Positions 1-12,000 of a stretch of 64,000 nt of DNA are shown here, piece after piece; position 1 is the first letter of the stretch; every line of letters starts with the position of its first letter. Under the pieces are notes generated by a model. That model saw only the letters and a list, made by a program, of their open reading frames with translations, had not been told where the DNA came from and searched no databases. Source of the stretch: Geosiphon pyriformis (taxonomy: Eukaryota > Glomeromycota > Glomeromycetes > Archaeosporales > Geosiphonaceae); contig JAAOMT010000201.1 of the NCBI GenBank assembly GCA_016748015.1, positions 508,336-572,335 on the forward strand, given 5' to 3'. Position numbers and translations under genes: made by a program.

Positions 1-3000
1 TGGATCAAGCTTTTAAAAGTTTTCTTTCGAATAAAACTGAATTTTTTATTATTGACCAGGTTCAGAACATAACGAATTTTTGTTTATTTGGAAAAATGAC
101 ATTTTGTTTTAAGGGAGGCTCCACAATTTTAATAAACTATTATTCAAATTTTGAATAACAAGATGAATATTCATTTAGAAAATTGTTTGTGCGAACCTTT
201 AAATTTAATTAAGCATTTTCAAAAAAATTTGAAATTTCATTATACTACGTATAATACTATTTTGAATATCATAATAAAGTGAAAGAAATTGTGCCAGTGA
301 CAATTAAATTCCAATTGATTCTGCAAGACATATAAAAATTTGATTTTTTCACACACATTGGCTATGAAATCAAATATTTTCCTAAAGAAACAACAAAAAT
401 CCGAATAAATATTTGGTAAATCAAAGGCACACGAGAATACTACAATATTGCTCCTATCCCCTCCTATCAATTAGAACAAATATTATTTTGAAAGTCAAAA
501 TAAATGGCAGATACTTTAAGAACGATATCAATGAAGTTTTTATAACGTTTAAATTTGTTATTTTATTGAAAACTAATCTTCAAAAAGGCATGAAATTGAA
601 ACCACAATATTCCCTGCTTAATAGCCCTTGTTTTTATTGAAGTTGTTGAATTTTAATTAAATATAAAATTCTTTCTCACTTTCATCATGATCAAAATGAA
701 ACCCAATTTTTTCAAATATTTTTTTTTCATTTTTGTTATTTCCGGTTCAAGAACTTTGCATGTTCAAACAAAGCCTATTTATGAAAATTCGGCTAATAAC
801 CTTGAACAGAATACCATTCCAGTTAATTATTCTCTTGAGCCAGATACTGAATTTCCAAAAGAATTGGACACTAATAACGGTTGGATCCTAAACGAATGAA
901 CTAACTCGTTCATATTTCATTAATTTGACCATTTTCATATGAAGATTAAAAATTTTGTACACTTTTAGAACCATTAAATTCTTACGACAATCAACTTGGG
1001 TTCAATGCTGGAATTCCTGATGATGTTGCATTCACACCATCACTATCACTTTTCAACCAACTCGATCAAGAATTCAGTAACACTTTGCAACCGCAGACTG
1101 TATCCGACAATTTGTTAATGCCTTCTATCATGGCTTCCCTCGTTGATGAAGGAAGGGAAAGTCAAGTTTCAAAACAGCCTAAAGATAGCTCTACATTTAC
1201 CGTGGAAAATGGAAGCAATGAATTGAACCAAGTCTCTTTTTCGCAAGATAGTTTACCAAATATAGCAGGTAAGGCTCTAAGTTATCTGATGAATTTAATT
1301 AGAGAATGCAATTTTTAAATACAGTTATCAATTTTGCCGCAACTTTGAAATTTCCTCGATTCAGAAAGCTCTTTTACAGAAAATGAAACGGGACCTGTGG
1401 CATTGAATTTCGGGGAACTCAAGAAGAATTTGGGTGAATTGTACCACAATTTTAGAAAAGATCGAGATCTATTGAAAAATGATTCAAAGGAAGTTCGAGA
1501 TTTAGGAAATTATGCACTCATGGCGAATGCTGCATACTGCAATTCTGGACGTATTCCAATAGAATATCGTAGTAAGATTTTATCAAAATCTCATTTGTTT
1601 TATTTAAAGGTATTAATCAGATATTTTAAGCTAATTTAATTGATCCATTTCTCAAACCAGTCAATCAAAACTTCAATTATGTAGAGATCGCAGTTATATT
1701 TGCTAGCTACCAAAGTTCATACGATAGTTTAATGAAGAACTATGACGAATTCTATGTGCCGTACCCAAAACATCTAGATGAGATAAAATTTTTACAATCA
1801 TTTGGAAAGGATAAAAATATATTGGTCAATTCAGAATTTTATCAGGATTGGTTAACGGTGCAAGAAGGCTTTCTTAAGAAGATTAGCGAAATGACAGTTG
1901 GGAATCCGCTTGCTGTTATTCGATTTATCGGGCATGGTGTCGGTGGAGGTTTGTTCTCAACTTTAAAGTCAGTTAGAAATTTAAACTTTTATCATTAAAA
2001 ATGAAATTATTATCCTCTAGTCTACGCAATGTTTGCGTCTTTATCATATCTTGCAAGATATGCTGAAAAGGACATTGCGGTATATACTTACGGCCAACCA
2101 CGAATGGGAAACGGTAATTTTCGTACTATAATCGATAAAATCATATACCATAAAAAAGGGAAATATCAAATATTTCGTGGTACTCGATCTGATGATCCTG
2201 TTGTTCATTGGCCGACTAATTACGAGTCCGATCCCGGTGCGCCAAAATCAAGTAAAGTGAAACCTTATACGTTTCTTCATCATCAAACCGAATATTTTTT
2301 CGAAGAGGAAACTGCCCGTGTGTATAGGTGTAAAATACCATGGTTCAAAAATGAAAATGAAGTATGTATATTTATCACTTTTGCGTCCGGGTTTAGATGA
2401 TTTTATAAAGATAAATATAAATTTCTTGAAATGGTTTTTTTTCTTTCACTTTTAGTCTTGTGCCAACGGGAAAAAACTGGACCCTAAAGTTGACAAACAT
2501 AATGGGCCTTATTTTAATGTTACAATGGGCCAATGTGTACCCTATGAAAGTCCTTACGGCATGAAGTCAACTAAATATTTTGCATGAATTTATTTATTAC
2601 TAATTTTATCAGGTTGAGATTTTTTTCAAGACAATAAATTTTATGAAACAAATATTTTAATATTAGCACTAATGAAAATTTTCTCAATCCTTTCAGCTTA
2701 CAAATCACCATCAATTTCTATTGAGAGAAATCATGTTTAACCAAATTAATATTTAAATATTGCGCTAACAAATTCTTCTTCTAAATTTACTCTAGTTTTT
2801 AGCAATTAAATTTTTTACGAAAAAGTTTATTTGTCATAAAAGAGGTTATAATAATGTCAATTTTACCTTAAACAAATTCTATTTTATTTTATAGATATAT
2901 TTCTTTTATCAAATGAAATATTTGGCCATATGTTTATAAAGATTTTAAAAACTTGAAATATTAAATTGTAGGATAATAAATTTAATCTAAAGTATATATT

Positions 3001-3130
3001 TATTCTTTCTTCGATCTAGAATCAGTTTAAGGTCACAAATACATTTATTTGCCTATACAATATAAAAATATATAAAAGTTCGGTGTATTTGATCAGAATT
3101 CAAAAATAAGAAAACACCGACAATCACAAT
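1..3130 (+). repeat. Segmental duplication, copy A (lipase locus)
   Basis: This stretch, cut by the window edge, is duplicated in direct orientation starting near 8455. The first 680 bases match 8455-9116 with many small indels. The genic part to about 1980 is nearly identical to the second copy, introns included. The 3' flank (agaggttataat at 2840 onward, and the tract around 3035-3105 ending in gttcggtgtatttga) recurs at 11745-11975, and more weakly at 32625-33080 beside the fourth lipase gene. Confidence 0.85.
687..2587 (+). CDS. Secreted class 3 lipase-like protein lacking the nucleophile serine (copy 1)
   Basis: Six exons: 687-879, 969-1268, 1365-1571, 1661-1948, 2021-2361, 2456-2587 (all GT-AG), giving 486 residues. 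The N-terminus MIKMKPNFFKYFFFIFVIS looks like a signal peptide, so the product is probably secreted. Residues about 30-225 are low-similarity Ser/Asn/Glu-rich sequence. The alpha/beta-hydrolase core follows. The elbow reads IGHGVGGVY across the exon 4/5 junction (Gly326 in place of Ser). Then come YTYGQPRMGN, the acid motif SDDPVVHWP (Asp about 388) and the histidine motif FLHHQTEYFF (His about 416). This order is that of Lipase_3 (PF01764), whose elbow is normally GHSLGG. Triad Asp and His are kept but Ser is missing, so ordinary serine-esterase chemistry is doubtful. A start at 696 is also possible. It could be a pseudo-enzyme or a binding protein. Family confidence is high; function is unknown. 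Confidence 0.85.
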
Positions 3131-4900
3131 CAAAAAATGATTAATAAATTTTATCATAAAAATCAAAACTCGTAATATAAGAAAAGGTTTTTAAATATCA
3201 TCATATTATTAAAAATAATTTATTTGAAACTGATTTTATAATGTAGTTACCAAAGTTAGACACAATATTAATTAATATTTTCTTTTTTTTTTAATATAAA
3301 TGTTGTTATATTACTAAAATTTTTATAATGACTTTTTACTCAATTACATAATTTGAACGAAAATTAAAGTTTTCACCAGCTAATAATTGTTCATAAGATA
3401 TTTAAATAAATTAATTATTTTTAACTCAAGTCAAAGACTTTTTTTTATTTTTCTGAAACAGGAAATGTATATAAGAAGATACTCATTTTCTATTTTCATC
3501 TTTAAAGTAATATTATATGATCTGAATCAAATTTTCCTTTCATTATGAATATTATATGACTTTATTTACTGTTTAATAATAATTGTAATTGTAATTTATT
3601 AAATATTTGCAATTAAATTCTTAATTTGCTAGAATATATTAATTGCAAGCAAAAAAAATTATTTTGATAATTTTCAAAATTTTATTGTTTAATGAATTGG
3701 AAAAATTTTTTTATATCTAATCCAAAATAATAAATAGTCTTATTTTCAAAAATAAATTTCAAACAATTGTAGCAAAAGACTTTTCCCTAAATTAACAATT
3801 ATTCTTTGTTAATAGTTTTTAATTCTTTTAAAATTTATAAAAGGTTATATTATTACAATAAAAACATTTACTTAAAAAATTAGATATTATTGTCTTTCAA
3901 ATATTTATTTATAATTTGAAAAACTATTTCGAAATATGTTGTCTATTAATCATTTCTATTTAATTGAAATTAAGAAAGTTCATTAAAAAGACAAGCATAT
4001 GCTGTAAGATTTGAAGCTTTCGCTCTTCTTTTATCAATTAAATTTTAGAAGTACTTTTAAAAAAATGCATATATGATTAAAAATAAATCACATATTAAAA
4101 TTATAACTTAATATGAATATTATAAATTTGCAAAAAAGAATGATTGACTTTTAGCAAAAGCTTTAAATAATAAATATATTATTTCAATTTTTGAATTTTT
4201 ACAAAATAATTGATTGGATATTTTCTTTCAAGTTTTTGCAATAGTCTTACAAATTAAATTGAATCAAATATTGAATAGTTGTAAGCTTTGGTTTTATTTC
4301 CATAAATTTTTTTACTTAAAAAGCTAACTTTGGTTAAATCAAATGATCGAGTCATCAAATGGTTGCTAGTAATTAAATATATTTCTCATTAAAATCAAAA
4401 GAATACTTTTTCAAAATAATTTCGAAGTTCCACAGAAAAATTTCACTTGGATTGAATAGTTAAAAATTAGCATAAATCACAACAAACCCAGATATGTTTT
4501 TAAAAATTAGCGATTGATTGGAAAAATTTTGTAGAAACAAATTTAAAGCCCAAAAACAAAAAATAAATGCTATTATTCATTTTTTTTTAAAGCGATTAAA
4601 ATTTTTATATCAAGTATTTTGTGTGTTTCAGTTTTATGTTGGATAAATATCTTTTCAATACAAAAATTGTTTTAAATAAGCATTCCAAAGGCTCAAAACT
4701 TGGACTTGCAGCCACTTTATTCGGTTAGAGATAAAGAACGGTGAAAGAGTGTTTAAAGAGGTAAAGAAAATATTATTATTTATATTTATATTTATATTTA
4801 ATTCATATTTAACTATAATCTATTTACTTAATTTATCATTTTTACACTGTTGATAGTTAAATATTCAAAGAACTATGTTTATTAATAACTGTGAGCGACT
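2588..4900. other. Intergenic AT-rich flank
   Basis: No gene is visible. The first 550 bases are the duplicated 3' flank of the lipase locus. From 3450 to 3960 there is a tract shared with 34830-35180. A short (TTATAT)n-like run lies near 4777-4805. Confidence 0.6.
3450..3960 (+). repeat. Diverged repeat shared with 34830-35180
   Basis: The tract containing taatccaaaataataaata near 3718, with the bases before and after it, resembles the tract around 34985-35005 (agtccaaaataataaatatg) in the same orientation and order. Together with the shared flank immediately 3' of the lipase genes, it suggests that the duplicated unit of lipases 1 and 4 reached well beyond the coding region. Similarity is patchy and AT-rich, so the limits are approximate. 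Confidence 0.45.
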
Positions 4901-4914
4901 ATTTAATGTCTCTT

Positions 4915-5110
4915 AAATGTATGGGATTACCCAAAATGCTGAAACACCCGAGTATGAAATTGTGATGGATTTTGCCAAAACATGAAGATAGCAACAATCT
5001 TTAATTCTAATGTTAAATTATCGATCACGGATTATATAGCTATTGGACTTGATAACATTCTGCTGGTATGGTTCATCTCGGCAACATCCTGTAATATTAT
5101 GAACAGTGAG
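4915..5110 (+). pseudogene. Protein kinase relic (mid-domain)
   Basis: One frame at 4920-4985 reads YGITQNAETPEYEIVMDFAK and then stops. This is the strand-4/5 and hinge segment typical of the expanded tyrosine-kinase-like family of Glomeromycotina. At 5040-5100, with a frameshift, follows GLDNI..SAGMVH-LGNIL, which matches the alphaE/catalytic-loop region, but the HRD Asp is lost. No lobe ends are recognisable. In-frame stops and frameshifts make this a dead fragment. Confidence 0.6.
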
Positions 5111-5844
5111 TAGATATTGAAGACCTTGGAATATGTCAAGTTAATAATTACATATTTAAAAACTAACATTTGATTGTATTAAAAACATTTCACTTCAATT
5201 AATTTATTATTTTATTTTCCATTTTTCAAAAAAAATATTGTTATTAGATGTGAAGAATATTTTTTACAATAAATTAAAAAAGTATATATGGTGCAGGCAT
5301 TCTAAAGACATCTAGTACTTTAAAATATAAAAGCTCTATAAATAAAAACATAATAATAATAAAAAATGTATTATTAAATAGTCTTTAATAAGATCTATAA
5401 ACTAATGGATTTTCTATAAAAAATGTTTTAGAAATTTATTATGTAATTAGATTTTTCTGTAGACACTTTAAATAAAAGCTAATAGAAAATAAAGTGAATT
5501 TTTGACATTTAAAAAGACATTTCTAATTGGCTAAATTTCACATATAGTCATATGTATTTAATAAAAAATAATAATTGACTTATAATTAAATTGAACAAAA
5601 CCTCAAAGAAACCCATACTAATAATTTTATTATTTTATTATTTTATTATTTTATTATTTTTATGCATTATTTAATGCATTATAAGGGTTACAGTCAAAAA
5701 TAATAACTGTTATTTTTATATAAAAAGAGAAAAAAAGGAAGAAAAAATATTACTACTAAATACAAACTCTATTTTTTGCTAAAATTACATCCTAAAATAT
5801 TCTCAAATTAATCAAACCTTAATACTAATTTATATGACCAAACT
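5111..5844. other. AT-rich spacer with pentanucleotide repeat
   Basis: No gene is seen. A (TTATT)n microsatellite runs at about 5618-5660. The rest is simple AT-rich sequence 3' of the transposase relic on the other strand. Confidence 0.6.
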
Positions 5845-7265
5845 CTTGCAAAACATTGTCTAGAACTCGACAATATAATGTATATTTTTTGACAGCAAAA
5901 ACAGCAGCTTTGTCCAAGAAATTTTGTATATAAGTACTCATATATCAAGCAAATCAACGTGTATAATAATAAATATTAACAAGACCAGAATATAATGTCA
6001 GCAGAACAATTGTTTTGAGACTTTTACATGAATAATTACAATAAAAACATGCGTATTACCTTGCTTTACCCCAAAAATAACTCAATAAATTTGAGACTTT
6101 AAATTGAAAATACACATATATTTAGCTGTTTCAATAATCTCTTATAAGTGGTTTTTTTGAGAAGTAAAATCAGATTAATGAGCAAAAATTATACTTGTAT
6201 AACATTAAAAATTCATTGGATTGAAAGCATGTAATTTGCAAGTGTTATATTGCTTTGTCAAATGGTTTAATCATAAGCCATATTCTTCTAGAATTTATTT
6301 ATTACTCTTTTATTTTATTATGTCATTAATACCAATAAATATCAGATTGTGTAAAGATTTATTAGGCATTTTGCCATTGCAAAGAAATAATTGCTTACTA
6401 CCATCTTTTAAATTTATTTGTGAAACTATGAGAGCATTTTTAACATAAGCCTTATGGTTTCAAGTGTTATTAAACATGAAAAGTGCAATTTTTTTAAGTG
6501 TATTCATTTAAAAATTAGAATAGTTTTATTAATTACTTGGCTTATAAGATCTTGGTTTGTCTACTAGCCATTTTGATTGAAGCCTGAATGCATATTAGCA
6601 CAAGATTCAATATTAAAAAGTCAATTATCCTTAGAAAGCAAATTATAGCTAATTTTTTTCTTTTTAAAAAGATGAAAACGCCTAATTAATTTACAGATAA
6701 ACTCATTTACATAAATATTGAGCCCTTGTGACTTGTGATGAAGCTAGTTTTTTTCTACTGAACCTCAGATCTTATTAATTTCATCGTTGACATAAAAAAT
6801 AATTCATCATAAATAATTGAAACAAGTTAAAAACATTTGGTAAGAATATTGGCAAAATGTTTTTGTTACATATTCTGTACTTTATATACTGCAATCTGAG
6901 ACTATAGATTGGTTATTTGTTGTAAGAATAAGCCACTATATCTTCACATTTACAACCATTAAAATAAATGTCTTTTAAATAATTCTTATAATTCCAACCA
7001 AGGTAATGTAGCTATTTTCAAGCCATTTTTTTAGTAATTGTTTCTCGTGTTTCAATTCCAAAAGAAGAAATGGCTTTATTCTCAATAAACTTAATAAATT
7101 GTTGAACAGTTATGATGAATTTGTTTGTCTGCAAATATTGAGTAACACACAGTTTGAAACCTTCATCGAATAGAAGTGACTTAATTTTAGAATGTTATTC
7201 TCGACATAATGTAATTACCTCACCTTTTTTTGACCATTGTTTGGCCCATGAACAAATAATCTGTG
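5845..7265 (-). mobile_element. Decayed DDE transposase (Tc1/mariner-like superfamily)
   Basis: Read on the minus strand across shifting frames, a nearly full-length transposase can be followed. In order: CSWAKQWSKKGEVI (7260-7205), FGIETRETITKK (7075-7035), LGWNYKNYLKDIYFNG followed by EDIVAYSYNK (7010-6915), a first-Asp block ending FYVNDEINKI (6806-6748), NIYVNEF, GFNQNG..TNQDLISQVINK (6592-6527), NHKAYVKNAL (second-Asp block; the Asp is replaced), SQKNHL..IIETAKYMCIF (6180-6100), YFWGKARxYACFYCNYSCKSLK (third acidic block, 6085-6005) and DKAAVFAVKKYTLYCRVLDN (5918-5850). Many stops and frameshifts are present; it is inactive. The family assignment comes from motif order recalled from fungal DDE endonuclease-type transposases. 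Terminal repeats were not identified. Confidence 0.7.
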
Positions 7266-7985
7266 CATGCCATAGACCCTGATGGACAAGTATGTTACTA
7301 ACAGAAAGCTTAAAAAACCCTTGATCTTGAATGAAGTGAAGAAATTGAATCATTATTCAAAGCTGCACATTGGAGTTTTTCTTAGTAAGATATTGAGAGA
7401 TGCTAAAGTAAACAAATTATCTTTTTCATCGCTTGATTCAATTTTTAATTACTCAGCCAAGCTCGAATTGTTTACCAAAAATGTCTGAGATTTTAGAAAA
7501 TAGAAATTTATTATTATTAAGAGTAAATAAAACCTTTTTTTTTGATTTACTCTAATTTAATAAAAGGTAGAATTATCTTCTTTTAAATTGTAGCTTTTCG
7601 ACCTAAAACAAAAATTGCAGCTTGCTAGAAAATGAGCACCAATAAATATTATTTTAAATAAAAATTTGAAATTTTGCAATATCGAAAATAAAACATTGCA
7701 TTGAAGAGAAAAAAATATTTTCTAAAGATTTTATGCATTTGTCAAAGTGAAAAGAAATTTGTATAAATAAATAGCAAACAAGCTATTTGTCAGATTTAAA
7801 TTAACTTTCAAAATTTTTTTCAATCAATGAAAGTATAAGAATAAAAGTTTAATATTATAAAAGATATATTATAATATCGTTATATATATAAATTTTCTAT
7901 GATGAATTTAAGAATCTGGTTCCAAAGTGCCATAAAAAATTGTTATATCATGCAACAGAATAATAGAGTCGTTTTCTTTCTATAA
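7266..7985. other. Spacer, no recognised gene
   Basis: AT-rich sequence upstream of the transposase relic. A 68-codon open stretch at 7282-7488 has no recognisable domain. It may be the antisense of further transposase N-terminal remains, or chance. Confidence 0.5.
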
Positions 7986-7989
7986 AATT

Positions 7990-10900
7990 TGTGGCTAAAA
8001 TTGATACTGAAAATCACCTTTTCGGATCACGGATAAAAGGAATGAATTCTAAATAATATTATTAGCAAATTTTTATTAGGAATTTTATCAATAAATAGAA
8101 GAAAAGTGTAGTAATCTCTAGAATCACGTCCATCATGAGCTAATCCTCCTCTCATAGTACATTAATGAAAGTACCTATAATATTTAAATTCTTTGATAAT
8201 TTCCTTACAAACAAAAGGTTTGAAAATTAAAAGCTTGATTTGATACATGAATAAGATGTAAAACTAAAAAGCTTCAATTTTTTTATCATTTAAATAATTT
8301 CTTTCAGACCATATTTTATTTGAATAAGTATCAATTTTGCCTCATGGAAAGATTTTTTCTTGTCATTTTGTTTATTATTCGTCAGTTTTTTAGTTTGATA
8401 TAAGGTTTCTAATTTTTGTTGATTCGACAAAATATATTATTATAACCAAAAAATTGTGGAACAAGCTTTTAAAATTTTTCTTTCGAATAAAATTTTTTTT
8501 TTCATTATTGCATTGAGAACATATCGAATTTTTGTTTATTTAGAAAAAATAAAATATTCTTTTAAGAAGGACTCCACAATTTTATCTGAAGTTTTATTTG
8601 AATTTTTGAAGAACAAGAGGAAAATTTTTTTACAAAATTGCTTATGCGAACCTTGAAATTCAATTAAATTTTTTTAGAGCTTATCTAATTCCGAAAATTT
8701 TTTTACCAGGTTGTCGCATTATTTTTATAGTTTAATTAAGTGAATGAAATTGTGCGAGCGACGATTCAATTCCTATAATTTGGCAAGACATAAAAACTTG
8801 ATTTTTTCACACACATATCGGCTAGAAAATCCTAAAGAATCAACAAAAATTCGCATATTTTTTAGTAGATCAATCAATTTAGAACAAATATTATTGTGAA
8901 ATGTCAATATAAATGGCAGGAACTATAAGAACGATATGAATGAAGTTTTTATAACGTTTGAGTTGGTTATTTTCTTGAAAACTAATCTTGGAATCTCATA
9001 TCTCATCTTCAAAAATGACATGATATAATTTATATTTGAGACCTAAAAATTCCCCTCTTATTTTAATTGAAGTTGTTGTATCTTAATTAAATATAAAATT
9101 CTTTCTCGCTTTCATCATGATCAAAATGAAACCCAATTTTTTTAAATATTTTTTTTTCATTTTTGTTATTTCCGGTTCAAGAACTTTGCATGTTCAAACA
9201 AAGCCTATTTATGAAAATTCGGCTAATAGCCTTGAACAGAATACCATTCCAGTTAATTATTCTCTTGAGCCAGATACTGAATTTCCAAAAGAATTGGACA
9301 CTAATAACGGTTGGATCCTAAACGAATGAACTAACTCGTTCATATTTCATTAATTTGACCATTTTCATATGAAGATTAAAAATTTTGTACACTTTTAGAA
9401 CCATTAAATTTTTACGATAATCAACTTGGGTTCAATGCTGCAATTCCTGATGATGTTGCATTCACACCATCACTATCACTTTTCAACCAACTCGATCAAG
9501 AATTCAGTAACACTTTGCAACCGCAGACTGTATCCGACAATTTGTTAATGCCTTCTATCATGGCTTCCCTCGTTGATGAAGGAAGGGAAAGTCAAGTTTC
9601 AAAACAGCCTAAAGATAGCTCTACATTTACCGTGGAAAATGGAAGCAATGAATTGAACCAAGTCTCTTTTTCGCAAGATAGTTTACCAAATATAGCAGGT
9701 AAGGTTCTAAGTTATCTGATGAATTTAATTAGAGAATGCAATTTTTAAATACAGTCATCAATTTTGCCTCAACTTGAAATTTCCTCAATTCAGAAAGCTC
9801 TTTTACAAAAAATGAAATGGGACCTGTGGCATTGAATTTCGGGGAACTCAAGAAGAATTTAGGTGAATTGTACCACAATTTTAGAAAAGATCGAGATCTA
9901 TTGAAAAATGATCTATATTTAGGAAATTATGCACTCATGGCGAATGCTGCATACTGCAATTCGGGACGTATTCCAATAGAATATCGTAGTAAGATTTTAT
10001 CAAAATCTCATTTGTTTTATTTAAAGGTATTAATCAGATATTTTAAGCTAATTTAATTGATCCATTTCTCAAACCAGTCAATCAAAACTTCAATTATATA
10101 GAGATCGCAGTTATATTTGTCAGTAACCAGAAGTCATACAATAATTTAGTGAAGAACTATGTGGAATTCACTCATATGTCGTACCCCAAACCTCCAAATG
10201 AGGTGAAATATTTCCAATCATTGGAAGAAAATGTATTGGTCCATGCAGAATTTTATCGGGATTGGTTAACGGTGCAAGAAGGCTTTCTTAAGAAGATTAG
10301 AGAAATGACAGTTGGGAATCCGCTTGCTGTTATTCGATTTATCGGGCATGGTGTCGGTGGAGGTTTGTTCTCAACTTTAAAGTCAGTAAGAAATTTAAAC
10401 TTTTATCATTAAAAATGAAATTATTATCTCCTAGTCTACGCAATTTTTGCATCTTTATCATATCTTGCAAGATATCCTAAAAAGTACATTGTGGTATATA
10501 CTTATGGCCAACCACGAATGGGAAACGAAAATTTTCGTGCTATTATCCATAAAATCATTTACTTGAAAAAAGGGGCATATCAAATATTTCGTGTTACTCG
10601 ATCTGATGATCCTGTTGTCCATTGGCCGACTAATTACGAGTCGGATCCCGGTGCGCCAAAACCAAGTAAAGACGTTGCGGTAAAACCGTATACGTTTGTT
10701 CATCATCAAGCCGAATATTTTTTCGAAGAGGAAACTAACAATGTGTATTTTTGCAAAATACCATGGTTTAAAAGTGAAAATAAAGTATGTATATTTATCA
10801 CTTTTGCACGTGGTTTAGGTGATATCATAAATATAAATTTCTTGAAATGGTTTTTTTCTTTTACTTTAGTCTTGTGCCAACGGGAAAAAACTGGACCCCA

Positions 10901-12000
10901 AAGTTGATAAACATAATGGGCCTTACTTCAATGTTACGATGGGCCAATGTGTACCTTATAAAAGTCCTTACGGCATGAAGTCAACTAAATATTTTTCATG
11001 AATTTATTTATTCAGGTGGAGATTTTCTAATATTAGCACCAATGGAAAATTTTCTAAATCTTTTCAGCTTACAAATCACCATCAATTTCCATGGAGAAAA
11101 AGCATGCCTAAATAAAATCAATATTTAAATATTGCACTACTAAAATATTTTTCTAACTTTACTCTAGTTTTTAAGCAATTAATTTTTTTCCAGTTTTAAT
11201 CAAATATTTCGTGATTTTAATAATAATGGTCATATACGCATAAAAAATGATATTCATCACAAAATTTTGCAATTTATCTTTTGACCTGAAAATATATGAT
11301 AAATACGAATAGAAAATTTATAAATAAAGTAATATCATGTATGTCTTGAATGAATTTATAAGTTCTATAGTTTGAAGCAATTTTATGTTGAGAAGCTGAA
11401 GATAGTCTTTAGAGATGGAAAATGAGTCTTGCCAGTCATTCTAGTTATTTAAACTAAGAACCGTGAGATATTAGGATTTCAAAATATTTTGTTCGAACTC
11501 GATTCCGATTTTCCCATGTCACTCTATTTATATGTGGAAGATTTGAGATTACTCTAGGCTCTCAAAATCACTATATGAAAGAATCCCTTTTAAAGATATA
11601 AGAGTTATCTTTAAGCAACATTGTGAAAATAATATTTCATTTTGCTAGCTCAGTATTATAAAAAACATGAGAACCATTTTGAAAAATTTATAATATAAAT
11701 AAAATCTTTGACATATCATTTTATGAAAAGTCTATGTCCTATAGCAGAGGTTATAATAATGGTCAATTCTTAATTTGAATAAGTGTCATTTGGTTTCATA
11801 GATACATTTCCTTTATCAAATGTATATTTGGCTATTATTTGAAATATGATTACAAAAATTTAATGATATTTTAAATCAGTCAAATATAAATACTATAAGT
11901 TAAGGTCACAAATACATTTTTTTGCCTATACAATCTGAAAAAATATTAAAAATATATAACAGTTCGGTGTATTTGACCAAAATTCAATAAAAAATTTAAA
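7990..12000 (+). repeat. Segmental duplication, copy B (lipase locus)
   Basis: Direct repeat of copy A: both lipase start codons are exactly 8,430 bases apart. It also matches the inverted copy C. The tract ttttcggatcacggataaaa at 8018 reappears reverse-complemented near 24095, and catgagctaatcctcctctc near 8140 reappears near 23980. Downstream, 11335-11470 matches 21195-21340 in reverse complement. Copy B carries about 580 bases (11160-11740) that copy A lacks between the gene and the shared agaggttataat tract. Copy C has that stretch, so copy A probably lost it. Confidence 0.85.
9117..11001 (+). CDS. Secreted class 3 lipase-like protein lacking the nucleophile serine (copy 2)
   Basis: Six exons: 9117-9309, 9399-9698, 9794-9988, 10078-10362, 10435-10784, 10870-11001, giving 484 residues. 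The signal peptide is the same as in copy 1 (FVISGSRTLHVQTKP segment). The elbow is again IGHGVGGVY, with Gly at the catalytic Ser position. YTYGQPRMGNENF, the acid motif SDDPVVHWP and the histidine motif FVHHQAEYFF are intact. Against copy 1, exons 1-2 and intron 1 are almost identical. Exon 3 has lost four codons (KNDSKEVRDLG versus KNDLYLG). The first half of exon 4 is strongly divergent, the second half and intron 4 are nearly identical, and exon 5 has many replacements. All splice sites and phases are kept, so it looks expressed and under coding constraint. Function is unknown; see copy 1 for the family argument. Confidence 0.85.

Noticed and set aside
10458-10709. Minus-strand 83-codon ORF
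   Set aside because: Antisense shadow of lipase copy 2 exon 5.
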